Part shown: piece after piece, positions 1 through 8,540 of the stretch
How the letters are laid out: every line of letters begins with the position of its first letter
Position numbering within the stretch: the stretch's first letter is position 1
Program-made: the position numbers and the translations under genes
The notes under the pieces: model-generated
The model's database searches: none
Told to the model about the DNA's origin: nothing
The model's input: only the letters and a program-made list of their open reading frames with translations
Assembly (NCBI GenBank): GCA_963741505.1
Contig: CAVUIJ010000014.1
Coordinates: 1 to 64,000 of the forward strand
From: JAKFWF01 sp963741505
GTDB lineage: Bacteria; Pseudomonadota; Alphaproteobacteria; Rhizobiales; Hyphomicrobiaceae
Length of the DNA: 64,000 bases
Direction: 5' to 3'

Positions 1-121
1 TACCGAACGCTAATGCGTTGATTTCGTTTTGTTAGTTCAAGCATGTTACAACATGTCGCACCCCTCAGTCTCGCCATGTTCGGAGGATAGGAAGAGGATA
101 GCGTTTAGATCTGGCGGTTGG

Positions 122-1216
122 ATGCTCACTGATCTGGCTATCCGTACACTGTTACCGCCGAGCAAAGGCGTGAAGCGCTACTGGGACCGGGACGGCCTCT
201 GCGTGCAAGTCTCGCAAGGCGGTACCAAGACCTTCTATTTCGTTCACGGCACTGAGCGCAATTTTCTCATGCTCGGCCGGTACCCGATTCTCACGTTGGC
301 GGAAGCTCGAACGTGCGTGCGCAAGATCATCGCCAAGCAAACACTCGGCATCGAGGACGAGACGTCGAAAGTGATCGTCCAAGATGCGATCGACCGCTTC
401 ACTGCAACGCACTGCGATTTGAAGAACAAGCCGAGCACCGCGCAGGAAACGAAGCGGCTACTGAAATATCTCGCGCCTATCTCTCGCCAGCCGATCGGCA
501 AGGTAAAGACCGTTGAACTGATGAACATCGTCGACAATGCGTCGACAAGTGTGAGTACGCGGCGGCACGTGTTCGTAGCTGCTCGAACTTTCTTCCGTTG
601 GGCCGCGCGGCAACGCATTATCAAAACATCACCGCTGCAGGACATCCAGGCACCGGGCCTCGCGACTGCGCGAACCCGCGTACTTTCCGACGACGAGATG
701 GCCCGCGTCTATAACGCTGCCATCGACCTTGGCTACCCCTACGGCTACATCTGCCTCGTCGCCATTCACACCGGCATGAGACGCGGTGAGGTCGGTGCAC
801 TGAGGTGGGACTACATCACGTCGGAGACGATCACGCTGCCGTCGGCGCTCACCAAAAATAAACGCGAGCATGTCTTGCCGAACCTCATCAACGAGAGCCT
901 GGCAACGATCAAGAAAACATCCGAGTATCTTTTTCCGTCGTCCGTCGGCACGCCGTATTCGGCCTGGAGCGACGGCAAGGAAGCGATGGATGAATTGTGC
1001 GGCGTTGAGAATTTTGTCGTGCACGATTTCCGCCGATACCTTTCGACGACGATGGCACGACTCCGGGTTCCGATCGATGTCACCGAAGCGGTACTCAATC
1101 ATGTGAGCGGATCGCGCTCACCGATCCAGCGCGTGTACGATCGCTATGACCGACTGCCGGAGATGCGGGAGGCACTTGCGTTGTATGAAAAGCACTTAGC
1201 CACCATCGTTACTTGA
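122..1216 (+). CDS. Tyrosine recombinase (phage/island integrase)
   Basis: Site-specific recombinase that would catalyse integration or excision of a genomic island. The ATG at 122 is preferred because the protein then begins with the short N-terminal domain (MLTDLAIRTLLPPSKG) typical of the DUF4102-type island integrases; a TTG at 29 and an ATG at 53 only add an atypical leader. The 364-residue product has the SAM-like core-binding segment at about 85-165 and the catalytic domain from about 185. The catalytic set is visible: Arg220 in TGMRRGE, His301 and Arg304 in HDFRR, His327, and Tyr339 in RVYDRYD. It points toward the tRNA-Ala gene 2 kb away, with an AlpA-like regulator in between, so it probably belongs to an element using that tRNA. 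The other end of the element is not in the window. Family assignment is firm; activity is inferred. Confidence 0.93.
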   Translation: MLTDLAIRTLLPPSKGVKRYWDRDGLCVQVSQGGTKTFYFVHGTERNFLMLGRYPILTLAEARTCVRKIIAKQTLGIEDETSKVIVQDAIDRFTATHCDLKNKPSTAQETKRLLKYLAPISRQPIGKVKTVELMNIVDNASTSVSTRRHVFVAARTFFRWAARQRIIKTSPLQDIQAPGLATARTRVLSDDEMARVYNAAIDLGYPYGYICLVAIHTGMRRGEVGALRWDYITSETITLPSALTKNKREHVLPNLINESLATIKKTSEYLFPSSVGTPYSAWSDGKEAMDELCGVENFVVHDFRRYLSTTMARLRVPIDVTEAVLNHVSGSRSPIQRVYDRYDRLPEMREALALYEKHLATIVT

Positions 1217-1285
1217 TGTGGGGTGGGGTGGGGTGGGGTCGGGGAGGCGTGCGAGATCTGTTTCGAGACAGGGTGATGTGCTACC

Positions 1286-1522
1286 ATGGCAGATATGATC
1301 AAGGTGCTCGAACAAGCCATCGAAAAAGTGAAGCAGCTCTCCGAGGAGCGGCAAGAACAGGCCGCGCACATCCTGGAGCAGTTCGCCGCTGCCGGCGACG
1401 ATGTCTACAAATTGACCGAGGAAGAACGGCGTCTCGTGCGCGAAGGTCTCGATGATCTCGATGCCGGGCGCGTCGTTTCCGACGCCGACATGCAAAACTT
1501 CTGGGCTCGTCATCGCGCATGA
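1286..1522 (+). CDS. Antitoxin of a ParE/RelE-type toxin-antitoxin pair
   Basis: Small 78-residue, highly charged and probably helical protein. It starts MADMIKVLEQAIEKVKQL, ends at a TGA that overlaps the ATG of the next gene (ATGA at 1519-1522), and precedes a ParE-like toxin, the usual antitoxin-toxin order. The acidic C-terminal half (LTEEERRLVREGLDDLDAGRVVSD) resembles RelB/ParD-type antitoxins that wrap the toxin. I see no clear ribbon-helix-helix motif in the N-terminus, so DNA binding is not shown. The pair lies directly downstream of the integrase and so is probably island cargo. Because the partner toxin looks damaged at its C-terminus, the antitoxin may be a leftover. Confidence 0.72.
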   Translation: MADMIKVLEQAIEKVKQLSEERQEQAAHILEQFAAAGDDVYKLTEEERRLVREGLDDLDAGRVVSDADMQNFWARHRA

Positions 1523-2115
1523 ACGTCGTCTACGCCGAGCGTGCCAGGCGCGACATTGGCGAGATTTACGATGCGATTGCAATTCGCAATTCAACCGCCG
1601 CGCAGCGCGTCGAGGATATGATCCGCTCCAATTGCGAAGGGCTCGCCGATTTTCCTTTTGCATCTGCCGCTACCGATGAGTTGAATGTTCGTCGGCTGCC
1701 GCTCGTGCGATACCCCTACACCATTTTCTTGCCTCCTCGCGGACGATTGGCCCACGTACCTCAACTCGTCGCTCGGCCCAGCCAGTGTCCGCTGGCGGAG
1801 GTCCAGCGGCCTCGCCCTTGCGCAAATCCGCTTATTGATCAATGGGAGTGTCAACGGCATTTCTCTGCACTTCAACAGCCCGCGGCCGGCGCCCGCCACA
1901 GCGATGTCTGCGGCTTCACGGCTGATAACGTCAACCACGTGGTCAGGCGGAAGCGATCGTCACCCGGCAGGGCCGAGACCCGCGCATCAGCGCAGGCGGG
2001 GCTCGGTCACGCGGCCAGTGTCTGCCGCGTGGTAGTGCGCGGCCCTCGCCCCTTCGGCGAGGGTCCGCTCAAGGGTCTCTCCATTTCTGTGAAGTTCGAA
2101 ATCTCAATTGCGTAG
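1519..2115 (+). CDS. ParE/RelE-type toxin with abnormal C-terminus (probably defective)
   Basis: The first 70 or so residues fit the ParE/RelE plasmid-stabilisation toxin family: MNVVYAERARRDIGEIYD, then a helix with QRVEDMIRS, then FPFAS, NVRRLPLVRYPYTIF. Family members of about 95-100 residues normally continue after YTIF with a beta strand and a VVHGAR-like ending. Here the frame instead runs on to 198 residues with arginine- and proline-rich sequence lacking any family feature, and I could not recover the missing ending in the other two frames. The likely cause is a deletion or rearrangement near 1725-1740. The start overlaps the antitoxin stop, so the two are translationally coupled. Toxin identity is good for the N-terminus; a functional toxin is doubtful. 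Confidence 0.6.
   Translation: MNVVYAERARRDIGEIYDAIAIRNSTAAQRVEDMIRSNCEGLADFPFASAATDELNVRRLPLVRYPYTIFLPPRGRLAHVPQLVARPSQCPLAEVQRPRPCANPLIDQWECQRHFSALQQPAAGARHSDVCGFTADNVNHVVRRKRSSPGRAETRASAQAGLGHAASVCRVVVRGPRPFGEGPLKGLSISVKFEISIA
2043..2063. repeat. GC-rich hairpin
   Basis: Perfect 8-bp inverted repeat CCCTCGCC / GGCGAGGG around a 5-nt loop. No T-tract follows, so it is not a classical terminator. It lies within the non-homologous tail of the toxin reading frame, which supports reading that tail as non-coding. Confidence 0.6.
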
Positions 2116-2632
2116 GGTGTGCCATCCTCGGCGCACTCTGGCCCGAATGAGACCTCGCCGACCGCGACCGACTGACCGTTTGAGTACATTTAGATCGCGG
2201 AACGTCGCGGCAGCTGCCACGAATCCGTCTTCGCATGTTGCAGGCTTCTCCTTCATCCTTGTCGCGGCCAGGTTGGTACGCACAGTCGAGGAAGCAGGGA
2301 CGACGGTTATAATGGCAATCGTATCTTCGTTACTCCGCGTCGCTCTGCACGCGCTTGACCGGTCGTGCATGCGTTTCACCGCGATACATCGTTCACGTGC
2401 TGGCGGTTTCTCCCTTACCATCGCGCTCACGCACTCGCCCGCTGCGCGCTTTTCCGGGCGCTCAATTGCTCAACTCGGAAGGCAATCACCGCAAGCTTCC
2501 TGAATGTTCCTCGCGCTTCCCGCAAGCTCCCGGTTTTCCCCGCGAATCCCCATTTGACGGCGGCCGCCACGATGCGAAGCTGGCGAACGGCGGTCGGGGC
2601 GATGACAACAACCGTGTTCGAAAGGAGTAATG
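2116..2632. other. Gene-poor stretch inside the accessory region
   Basis: About 500 bases with only short frames on both strands, none with a recognisable domain or ribosome-binding site. It separates the toxin pair from the AlpA-like regulator and probably contains decayed island DNA. I see no tRNA, repeat or insertion-sequence end in it. Confidence 0.5.
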
Positions 2633-2851
2633 ATGCCGACGATCGACGTGAGTCCCGAAAGTAGGACGGCCAGTATCGACGATGAGTTCTGGGGCCTCAA
2701 GGCCGCGGTGGCGAAAACTGGCCTGTCGCGCTCGACGCTGTATGCGTACGTAGCGATCGGGCTTTTCCCGAGGCAACGGCACCTCGGCGTGCGGCGCGTG
2801 GCCTGGCTGGCGTCGGAGGTCCGGGCGTGGATCGCGAGCCGCCCGCAATAG
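2633..2851 (+). CDS. AlpA-like excisionase/transcriptional regulator
   Basis: A 72-residue MerR/AlpA-type winged-helix DNA-binding protein of the kind found in integrated islands, where it acts as a recombination directionality factor or regulator of the integrase. The helix-turn-helix reads AAVAKTGLSRSTLYAYVAIGLFP, followed by the wing RQRHLGVRRVAWLASEVRAWIASR, matching the AlpA pattern in which a W-x-x-E-V-x-x-W/WI segment ends the protein. Two ATGs lie at 2630 and 2633. AGGAG at 2623-2627 is better spaced for the second (5 nt), so I use 2633. It lies 1.4 kb downstream of the integrase and 330 bp before tRNA-Ala, consistent with one island. Confidence 0.75.
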   Translation: MPTIDVSPESRTASIDDEFWGLKAAVAKTGLSRSTLYAYVAIGLFPRQRHLGVRRVAWLASEVRAWIASRPQ

Positions 2852-3177
2852 GATCGGCGCTGTGCGCAACCACCTCGTTCTCGATGGTCGCGCCGACGGT
2901 CGGCAGCACCTGGGCGACTTGGCTTCCCTTGCAGCCCAAGAGGAGGACTGCCACTGTACAGCACGACTGCACATCACAGCCGCATCGACAACAATAGGGT
3001 CAGCGATCAGGAGGTTCGAGTGTCGAACGTGGACTGCAAAGTTGCCAACCGGGCCGACCTAACGATCCGCCCAACTTTTGGCCACAGTCAGCACCGGAAT
3101 CGTGCGGGGTAAAATGTGGGCTGCTGGATCAGAGATTTCAAAAAAACTCAATGAATTCAATAATTTGTAACGAAAAT
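2852..3177. other. Spacer between AlpA-like gene and tRNA-Ala
   Basis: No credible gene. An A-rich, lower-GC run at about 3125-3178 lies immediately next to the 3' end of the tRNA gene, where the attachment site of a tRNA-targeting island would be expected. I saw no second copy of the tRNA 3' end in the first 3 kb. Confidence 0.4.
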
Positions 3178-3253
<76 letters not shown>

Positions 3254-3480
3254 GAAACCGGTATCGTGGGATCGAGGGCGCCGCGGTGACGTCCTCGCAT
3301 GCGCGGGACAGCAAGTCCATCGCGCGAAGCGGTTACTATGCCCACCGGCGACAATACGCAAGGGGGATTTTTGGTTGTCGCGGCCGACACGCGTTCTGCG
3401 CGCTGGCCGGCAACAGACGGTGTTCCGTCGCAGGCGGCCGGCTCCGCGAGGCGGAGTAGCCAGCGACAACCAAAAGCCGT

Positions 3481-3870
3481 TCAGACTTCCTCGCCGCCCT
3501 CGGCGACCGGGCCGCCAAGGATACCCGAGACGTCGCCGCCCTCTTCCTCTTCTTCCTCGAGGAAGGTCTCGTCGCCCTCCGCCGCGATCGGCTCCTCGGC
3601 CACCTCGATATCGGCCAGCGCCTCCTCGCCCTCGGCCACCACCACGTCGTCGACCGCCTCCTCGGCGGCCTTCTTGGCCTTGCGTGCGGCCTTTTCCTCG
3701 GCTGCCGCGGCTGCGGCAGCGGCGGCCGGGCTCAGGCTCTGGTGCGCTATCACGTACGGCGTCTCGCACATCGGACAGACGATCGGGTCGCGATTGAGAT
3801 CGTAGAATCGGGCGCCGCAATCCTGGCTCTGACAGGTTCGCTTCGTCCCACGGGCTGCTTTCGTCGCCAT
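3481..3870 (-). CDS. TIGR02300 family zinc-binding FYDLN protein
   Basis: Conserved alphaproteobacterial protein of unknown function, 129 residues from the ATG at 3870 (MATKAARGTKRTC). An upstream in-frame ATG at 3924 adds only a proline/asparagine-rich leader. Four cysteines in two pairs (C13 and C18, C32 and C35) flank the diagnostic FYDLN motif at 22-26 and probably form a zinc ribbon. After this come an alanine-rich linker with an Ala run, a Lys/Ala helix, and a very acidic C-terminal half that includes a run of glutamates. The gene sits between tRNA-Ala and aroA, as in many Bradyrhizobium-like genomes. Function unknown; the family call is strong. Confidence 0.92.
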   Translation of the reverse strand: MATKAARGTKRTCQSQDCGARFYDLNRDPIVCPMCETPYVIAHQSLSPAAAAAAAAAEEKAARKAKKAAEEAVDDVVVAEGEEALADIEVAEEPIAAEGDETFLEEEEEEGGDVSGILGGPVAEGGEEV

Positions 3871-4063
3871 GGCGGTCCTCGGATTGGCATTCGGATTTGC
3901 TGTGATCGGCCTGCCGTCTGCCACGGGCAGGGCCGCTTGTCAAAAGCAAAGCCATTGCCGCCGGCAGCACCGTTCAGGACCGTTGACACTCAGGTGTGGG
4001 CGCGGTTGATGTCCGTCAAGCACCGAATGCCCCCGCTGGTGCGCTTCGAAGGGCCTTTTTTCC

Positions 4064-5392
4064 ATGTCGACCACCGCCGCACGCCCCCTGACTGCGACCC
4101 GCTCCGGACCACTTACCGGCAAAGTCCGTGTCCCAGGCGACAAGTCGATCTCGCACCGGGCGCTGATGTTCGGCGCGCTGGCAACCGGCAGGACCCACAT
4201 TACCGGGCTGCTCGAAGCCGAGGATGTGCTCAATACTGCCCGCATCGTCACCCAGCTCGGCGCCGAGGCGCGGCGGACGGACAAGGGCTGGGAGGTGATG
4301 GGACGCGGCACCGGCGGCCTCATCCAGCCGGCCGGGCCGCTCGATTTCGGTAACGCCGGCACCGGCACGCGGCTGATGATGGGAGTGATCGCCGGCCACG
4401 ACATGACGGTCGAGATGATCGGCGACGCTTCGCTCTGCCGCCGGCCCATGGGTCGCGTGCTCACGCCCCTGAAGCAGATGGGCGTCACCGTCATCCCGGC
4501 CGATCGCGACAGGTTGCCGCTGCAGTTCCGCGGCACGTCGAAATTGGTGCCGATCGAATATTGCCTGCCGGTGCCCTCGGCGCAGGTGAAGTCGGCGATC
4601 CTGATCGCCGGCATGCAGGCCCCGGGCGAGACCACGGTGATCGAGCCCGAAGCCACCCGCGACCACACCGAACGGATGCTCGGCCATTTCGGCGCCACCT
4701 TGAAACGGGTGATGCGCGACGGCGTGGCGCACATCACCGTCACCGGCCACGCCGAGCTCGAAGGCCGCGATGTCATCGTGCCGACCGATCCGAGTTCGGC
4801 GGCGTTCCTGGTGGCAGCCGCATTGCTGGTGCCCGGTTCCGAGATCACGGTCGAGAGCGTGCTGGTCAACCCCACCCGCACCGGCTTCTACGTCACGCTG
4901 CAAGAGATGGGTGCCGACATTGCCTTGCTCAACGCCCGCGAGGAGGGCGGCGAGCCGGTGGCCGACATCCGCGTGCGCCACTCAAAGCTCAAGGGTGTGC
5001 GGGTGCCGCCGGAGCGCGCGCCGAGCATGATCGACGAGTATCCGGTGCTCGCCGTGCTCGCCGCGTTCGCCGATGGCGATACCCGGATGGAGGGCCTGGC
5101 CGAATTAAAAGCGAAGGAGAGCGATCGCCTCGCCGCCACTGCCGCTGGCCTCGCCGCCAACGGCGTGCCGCACAAAATCGAAGGCGAAACGCTGACCGTC
5201 ACTGGCGCCAAGACCGTGCTGGGCGGCGGCACCGTCGCCACCCACCTCGACCACCGCATGGCCATGGCATTCCTGACCTTGGGCCTCGCCAGCGACCACC
5301 CCGTGACGGTCGACGATTCAGCCATGATCGCCACCAGCTTCCCGACCTTCCGCGCCCTCATGGAAAAGCTCGGCGCCCGCTACGAGGAGTGA
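4064..5392 (+). CDS. aroA: 3-phosphoshikimate 1-carboxyvinyltransferase (EPSP synthase), class II type
   Basis: Sixth step of the shikimate pathway: transfers the enolpyruvyl group of PEP to shikimate-3-phosphate in the cytoplasm. The 442-residue protein has both family signatures: VPGDKSISHRA (Lys27 is the PEP-binding lysine) and DFGNAGTGTR (94-103). It also has the RDHTERML and LKAKESDRL motifs, and HLDHRMAM followed by VDDSAMIATSFP near the end. The sequence is recognisably of the class II type represented by the Agrobacterium CP4 enzyme. Position 99 is Gly in NAGTG where CP4 carries Ala (NAATG), the residue known to give CP4 its glyphosate tolerance. In related genomes cmk and rpsA normally follow; here a divergent-facing VOC gene follows, so that synteny is broken. 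Confidence 0.97.
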   Translation: MSTTAARPLTATRSGPLTGKVRVPGDKSISHRALMFGALATGRTHITGLLEAEDVLNTARIVTQLGAEARRTDKGWEVMGRGTGGLIQPAGPLDFGNAGTGTRLMMGVIAGHDMTVEMIGDASLCRRPMGRVLTPLKQMGVTVIPADRDRLPLQFRGTSKLVPIEYCLPVPSAQVKSAILIAGMQAPGETTVIEPEATRDHTERMLGHFGATLKRVMRDGVAHITVTGHAELEGRDVIVPTDPSSAAFLVAAALLVPGSEITVESVLVNPTRTGFYVTLQEMGADIALLNAREEGGEPVADIRVRHSKLKGVRVPPERAPSMIDEYPVLAVLAAFADGDTRMEGLAELKAKESDRLAATAAGLAANGVPHKIEGETLTVTGAKTVLGGGTVATHLDHRMAMAFLTLGLASDHPVTVDDSAMIATSFPTFRALMEKLGARYEE

Positions 5393-5459
5393 GCTTCGTG
5401 CGCGCCCCCTCTGCACCGCCACTTCGGGGTAAAAGGCAGAAGATAGCCGATCAGGCGCG

Positions 5460-6317
5460 TCAGCCGGTTGCGAGTTCGATCAGCACGCCGGTGGCCGCCG
5501 ACGGCGGCATCGCGACGCGGCCGGGCGCAACGACTTTCGCCGCCGGACCGGCGGCAGCAAGGGCCGCCGCCTCGTCATCGACACGCAGGCACAGCGAGAT
5601 CGCGCCCTCGGTCGGCAGGTTGCCGAGATCGAGACCCAGATAGCGCGCCCTCAGGCCCGCTTCGGTCATGAACACGAACGCGCCGCGGGTCGAGCCCGAG
5701 GACACACGCCATGCTCCATCGGCCTCCGGCACCGCGTCCTGGTCGATCAGCCGGGCCATGTGCTCGGCCGCGGTTTTTGGATCAGCGCTGACGATCTCGA
5801 CCCGGTCGATGCGCTTGGCGGTGTTGTTGTGGCGCTGCAGTTCGGGAATCCAAACCGCGTCGCGGGTCAGGTGCTGGCAGGCGAAGATGCGCATGCCGCC
5901 GGGCCGCTCGTGCTGTGGCCAGTGCATGGTGCTGAAGCGGGCTTCGGTCTTGGCCCCGTTCGGCAGATCGACCGGCCGGCTGAAATCGAGCGGGCCGGTG
6001 GCGGCAATGCCTTTCGACTGCAATTCCGCCACCCCCTTGCCGGCATCGACCGCGGTGAATGCGGATCGTTCCAGCCCCTCGCGCTTTTCCAGGAAGGCGC
6101 GGGTGCCGGCGTTGTGCTCGGTCGGCGTCACGATGCCGAGCAGCTCGACGTAGTCGGGCCCGAACATGATGGTGTAGTTGGCGGAGCCCAGATGCGCGCT
6201 GTGCAGGCCACGCGGCGATATGGTGAAGCCCAGCGCCCGCCATGTCGCGGCAGCAGCGTCGAGATCGCGGACGGCGACGACGACATGATCGAGACCGATG
6301 ACTTGAGACAGCGCCAT
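5460..6317 (-). CDS. VOC-superfamily protein (glyoxalase-like domain)
   Basis: A 285-residue protein of the vicinal-oxygen-chelate fold, probably of the Glyoxalase_3-like group. It begins with a typical VOC strand, IGLDHVVVAVRDLDAAAATWRALGF, and has a central YVELLGI strand, then a second module from about residue 165 (IDRVEIVSADPKTAAEHMARLI). His at 10 and Glu in VELLG are possible metal ligands. Substrate cannot be read from the sequence, and no neighbour gives a hint: aroA converges on it and a flavoprotein gene diverges from it across a 280-bp spacer that must hold both promoters. It could be a dioxygenase-like or isomerase-like enzyme. Confidence 0.75.
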   Translation of the reverse strand: MALSQVIGLDHVVVAVRDLDAAAATWRALGFTISPRGLHSAHLGSANYTIMFGPDYVELLGIVTPTEHNAGTRAFLEKREGLERSAFTAVDAGKGVAELQSKGIAATGPLDFSRPVDLPNGAKTEARFSTMHWPQHERPGGMRIFACQHLTRDAVWIPELQRHNNTAKRIDRVEIVSADPKTAAEHMARLIDQDAVPEADGAWRVSSGSTRGAFVFMTEAGLRARYLGLDLGNLPTEGAISLCLRVDDEAAALAAAGPAAKVVAPGRVAMPPSAATGVLIELATG

Positions 6318-6597
6318 GGCGACACCTTCGCTGTTGGCGGAACAAATGGAACGACGACGCGACCAGAGTGGTCAAGCTTGCATGGACTTGCAAGGCCCAA
6401 CCACCGGCCAGGCAAGCCGCGGCCGCCGCGCAACCCTGCGAATGAGCTGCCAGGCACTGTAAGGTTGTTGTCGCAAATCCGATTTCGGTACAAAACACCG
6501 CAACACCGGCGCCGGTAAACCGCATTTCCATGCTTGCGCGGTGGCTTGGCGTCGGCCTCAATAGCTCATTGCCCCCTCGCACATCGGATCAGAGCTC

Positions 6598-7902
6598 ATG
6601 CCTGCGACATCCGTGATCTGGCCGCCCTCGCTGTGGGCGAGCGTCACTGCGCCGGCGCCGGCGCTGCCTTCGCTCGAGGGTTCGATCTCGACCGATGTGG
6701 CGGTGATCGGCGCCGGCTTCACCGGGCTGTCGACCGCGCTGCACCTGCGCGAGGCGGGTGTCGACGTCACCGTGGTCGAGGCGCAGGAGCCGGGCTGGGG
6801 CGCCTCGGGACGCAATAACGGACAGGTCATTCCGACGCTCTCGCGCGCCGACCCGGAAATGCTGGTCAGCCACTACGGCAAAGCCGGTGAGCGCTTTGTC
6901 GGGCTCATTCGCGACAGTGCGTCCATTCTGTTCGATCTGACTCGCAAACACAGCATGAATGCGGAGGCCGAGCAGACCGGCTGGATCCAGCCCGCGCACA
7001 CGCCAGGCCGAATGAAGATCGCCGAGCGCCGGGTGCGGGAATGGTCGAAATGGGGCGCTCCCGTCGAATTGCTCTCCGCGGCACAGTTGCGGGAAATGAC
7101 CGGATCGTCGCAATGGCATGGCGGTTTCTGGAATCCGACCGGCGGCCACATCAATCCGCTGGCTTTGTCGCGCGAGTTCGCCCGGGTCGCTGTGGAACGG
7201 GGCGCCAGGGTTTTTGCCCGCTCACCGGTTTCCCAATTCACTCGCCTGGGCGATCGCTGGCAGATCGCGACCGAAAGGGGACAGGTCAATGCCCGCGCAC
7301 TGGTGCTGGCCACTAATGCCTATACTGGCGAATTCTCCACTCGCCTCGCTCCCGATATCGCCCGCGAGGTCGTGCCGGTACTGTCCTGGCAAATGTCGAC
7401 GCTTCCGCTCGGCGACAATGTCCGCCGTACGATTATTCCCGGTCGGCAGGCGATTTCGGATACCCATGGCGAACTCTATTTCGCCCGCTTCGATGCCCGC
7501 CAGAGATTGATAACCGGCGGCGCGCTGGCACTGCCGATCAATCGCGCCGAGCGCTTGAAACCTTATATTGGCGCACGTCTGCAGCGACTGTTTCCGCAAA
7601 TCGGCGAGGTCGCCTTCGATCATGTCTGGAACGGCCATGTCGGCATGACCTGGGATTACATGCCGCGCGTCCACAAGCTCGGCCCAGGCGGCTATGCCTG
7701 GGCCGGCTGCAACGGCCGCGGCGTTGCCCTCGGCGTCGCGCTCGGCCGGGAATTGGCCGCGGCCGTCCGCGGCCTCCCCGAGGACACCCTGGCGCTGCCC
7801 TTCTCGGAGCCCAGACCATTGCCGCTGCACGGCATCATCCGGCACGTAGCACCGCTAATGCTGCTCGAATATCGCCGCCGCGATGCGCGTGAAATCAAAT
7901 GA
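6598..7902 (+). CDS. FAD-dependent amine/amino-acid oxidoreductase (DAO family, PuuB-like)
   Basis: A 434-residue flavoprotein of the D-amino-acid-oxidase family, closest in layout to gamma-glutamylputrescine oxidases and glycine/sarcosine oxidases. The dinucleotide-binding fold is at 34-60 with GAGFTG (38-43) and the terminal acidic residue in VVEA. Next comes the GWGASGRNNGQV motif that binds the flavin pyrophosphate in this family. The C-terminal second FAD contact is GYAWAGCNGRGVALG. The start at 6598 leaves a short proline-rich leader before the fold; there is no signal peptide. A PuuA-like glutamine synthetase is encoded at 55 kb, so a polyamine role is possible but the genes are not linked. 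Downstream is a separate H-NS gene behind an AT-rich spacer. Confidence 0.82.
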   Translation: MPATSVIWPPSLWASVTAPAPALPSLEGSISTDVAVIGAGFTGLSTALHLREAGVDVTVVEAQEPGWGASGRNNGQVIPTLSRADPEMLVSHYGKAGERFVGLIRDSASILFDLTRKHSMNAEAEQTGWIQPAHTPGRMKIAERRVREWSKWGAPVELLSAAQLREMTGSSQWHGGFWNPTGGHINPLALSREFARVAVERGARVFARSPVSQFTRLGDRWQIATERGQVNARALVLATNAYTGEFSTRLAPDIAREVVPVLSWQMSTLPLGDNVRRTIIPGRQAISDTHGELYFARFDARQRLITGGALALPINRAERLKPYIGARLQRLFPQIGEVAFDHVWNGHVGMTWDYMPRVHKLGPGGYAWAGCNGRGVALGVALGRELAAAVRGLPEDTLALPFSEPRPLPLHGIIRHVAPLMLLEYRRRDAREIK

Positions 7903-8149
7903 GCTTCGTGCAATTGCTGCAACAGTGCCATCTCCTAGATGGTGGGCTGCGACCTTTGCAGCTCGGCCATCCACCGATCGCAAACCGCTGGTCGGGCGCA
8001 TTTGCCCTTATTAAGCAATCACGCAACAAAGCCAAGAAAACGCAACTTTCCCATGCTCCAAACAAATAATTGCACTTGTCTTTCCACCGAAACTATTGCA
8101 AACGAAAAGCCCATTCTTTCGTATTCAAAAAAAGGGAAAGACTACAGCC
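7903..8149. promoter_or_regulatory. AT-rich upstream region of the H-NS-family gene
   Basis: This spacer is clearly richer in A and T than its surroundings, with many A-runs between 8020 and 8135. It is the kind of curved DNA bound by H-NS-family proteins, so autoregulation of the following gene is plausible. No exact -35/-10 pair is called. Confidence 0.35.
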
Positions 8150-8464
8150 ATGGCCGTTCCGCAAGTCGATAAACTTACGCTTAAGGAGCTTCTTGAACTG
8201 CGCACCCGCGTCGAGAAGGCGCTGGTGACGGCGCAGGAGCGCGAGCGCGCCGCCCTGCGGGCAAAGTTCGAGAGCATGGCCAACGATGCCGGTTTCGGCC
8301 TCTCCGATCTGATCGGCAGCCGTTCGACCAAGGGCAAGCCGGTCGCCGCGAAGTATATGAATCCGGATAATCCGGCCGAGACCTGGAGCGGCCGTGGCCG
8401 CAAGCCGAAGTGGCTGGTCGCCAAGCTCGACAAGGGCAAGAAGCAGTCCGACTTCGCGATCTGA
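8150..8464 (+). CDS. H-NS histone-like nucleoid protein
   Basis: Xenogeneic-silencing/nucleoid protein of 104 residues. The N-terminal half is a charged coiled-coil (LTLKELLELRTRVEKALVTAQERERAALRAKFES) for oligomerisation. The C-terminal half carries the H-NS DNA-binding consensus: YMNPDNPAETWSGRGRKPKWL, in which the GRGRKP hook enters the minor groove. The ATG at 8150 gives the normal family length; an upstream in-frame ATG at 8096 would add 18 lysine-rich residues with no family counterpart. A GGGAAAG ribosome site precedes the chosen start. The gene stands alone, with a strong terminator 25 bp downstream. Confidence 0.93.
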   Translation: MAVPQVDKLTLKELLELRTRVEKALVTAQERERAALRAKFESMANDAGFGLSDLIGSRSTKGKPVAAKYMNPDNPAETWSGRGRKPKWLVAKLDKGKKQSDFAI

Positions 8465-8488
8465 CTAGCCAGGTTCAGGGGTAATTTC

Positions 8489-8525
8489 AGCCCGGCATGC
8501 GAAAGGGTGATTCGCATGCCGGGCT
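8489..8525 (+). terminator. Strong stem-loop terminator after the H-NS gene
   Basis: Perfect 15-bp inverted repeat (8489-8503 with 8511-8525) around a 7-nt loop, followed by TTTCCATTTGT. It sits between the H-NS gene and the convergent nnr gene, and may end transcription from both sides. Confidence 0.85.
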
Positions 8526-8540
8526 TTCCATTTGTCGCCA

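Noticed and set aside
2697..2972. Minus-strand frame with a lipobox-like start (VAVLLLGC)
   Set aside because: It overlaps the better-supported AlpA-like gene, its remainder is arginine/proline-rich, and no ribosome site is present.
5143..5643. Long arginine-rich frames inside and across aroA and many other genes
   Set aside because: These are high-GC shadow frames of real genes, with biased Arg/Pro/Ala composition and no domains.
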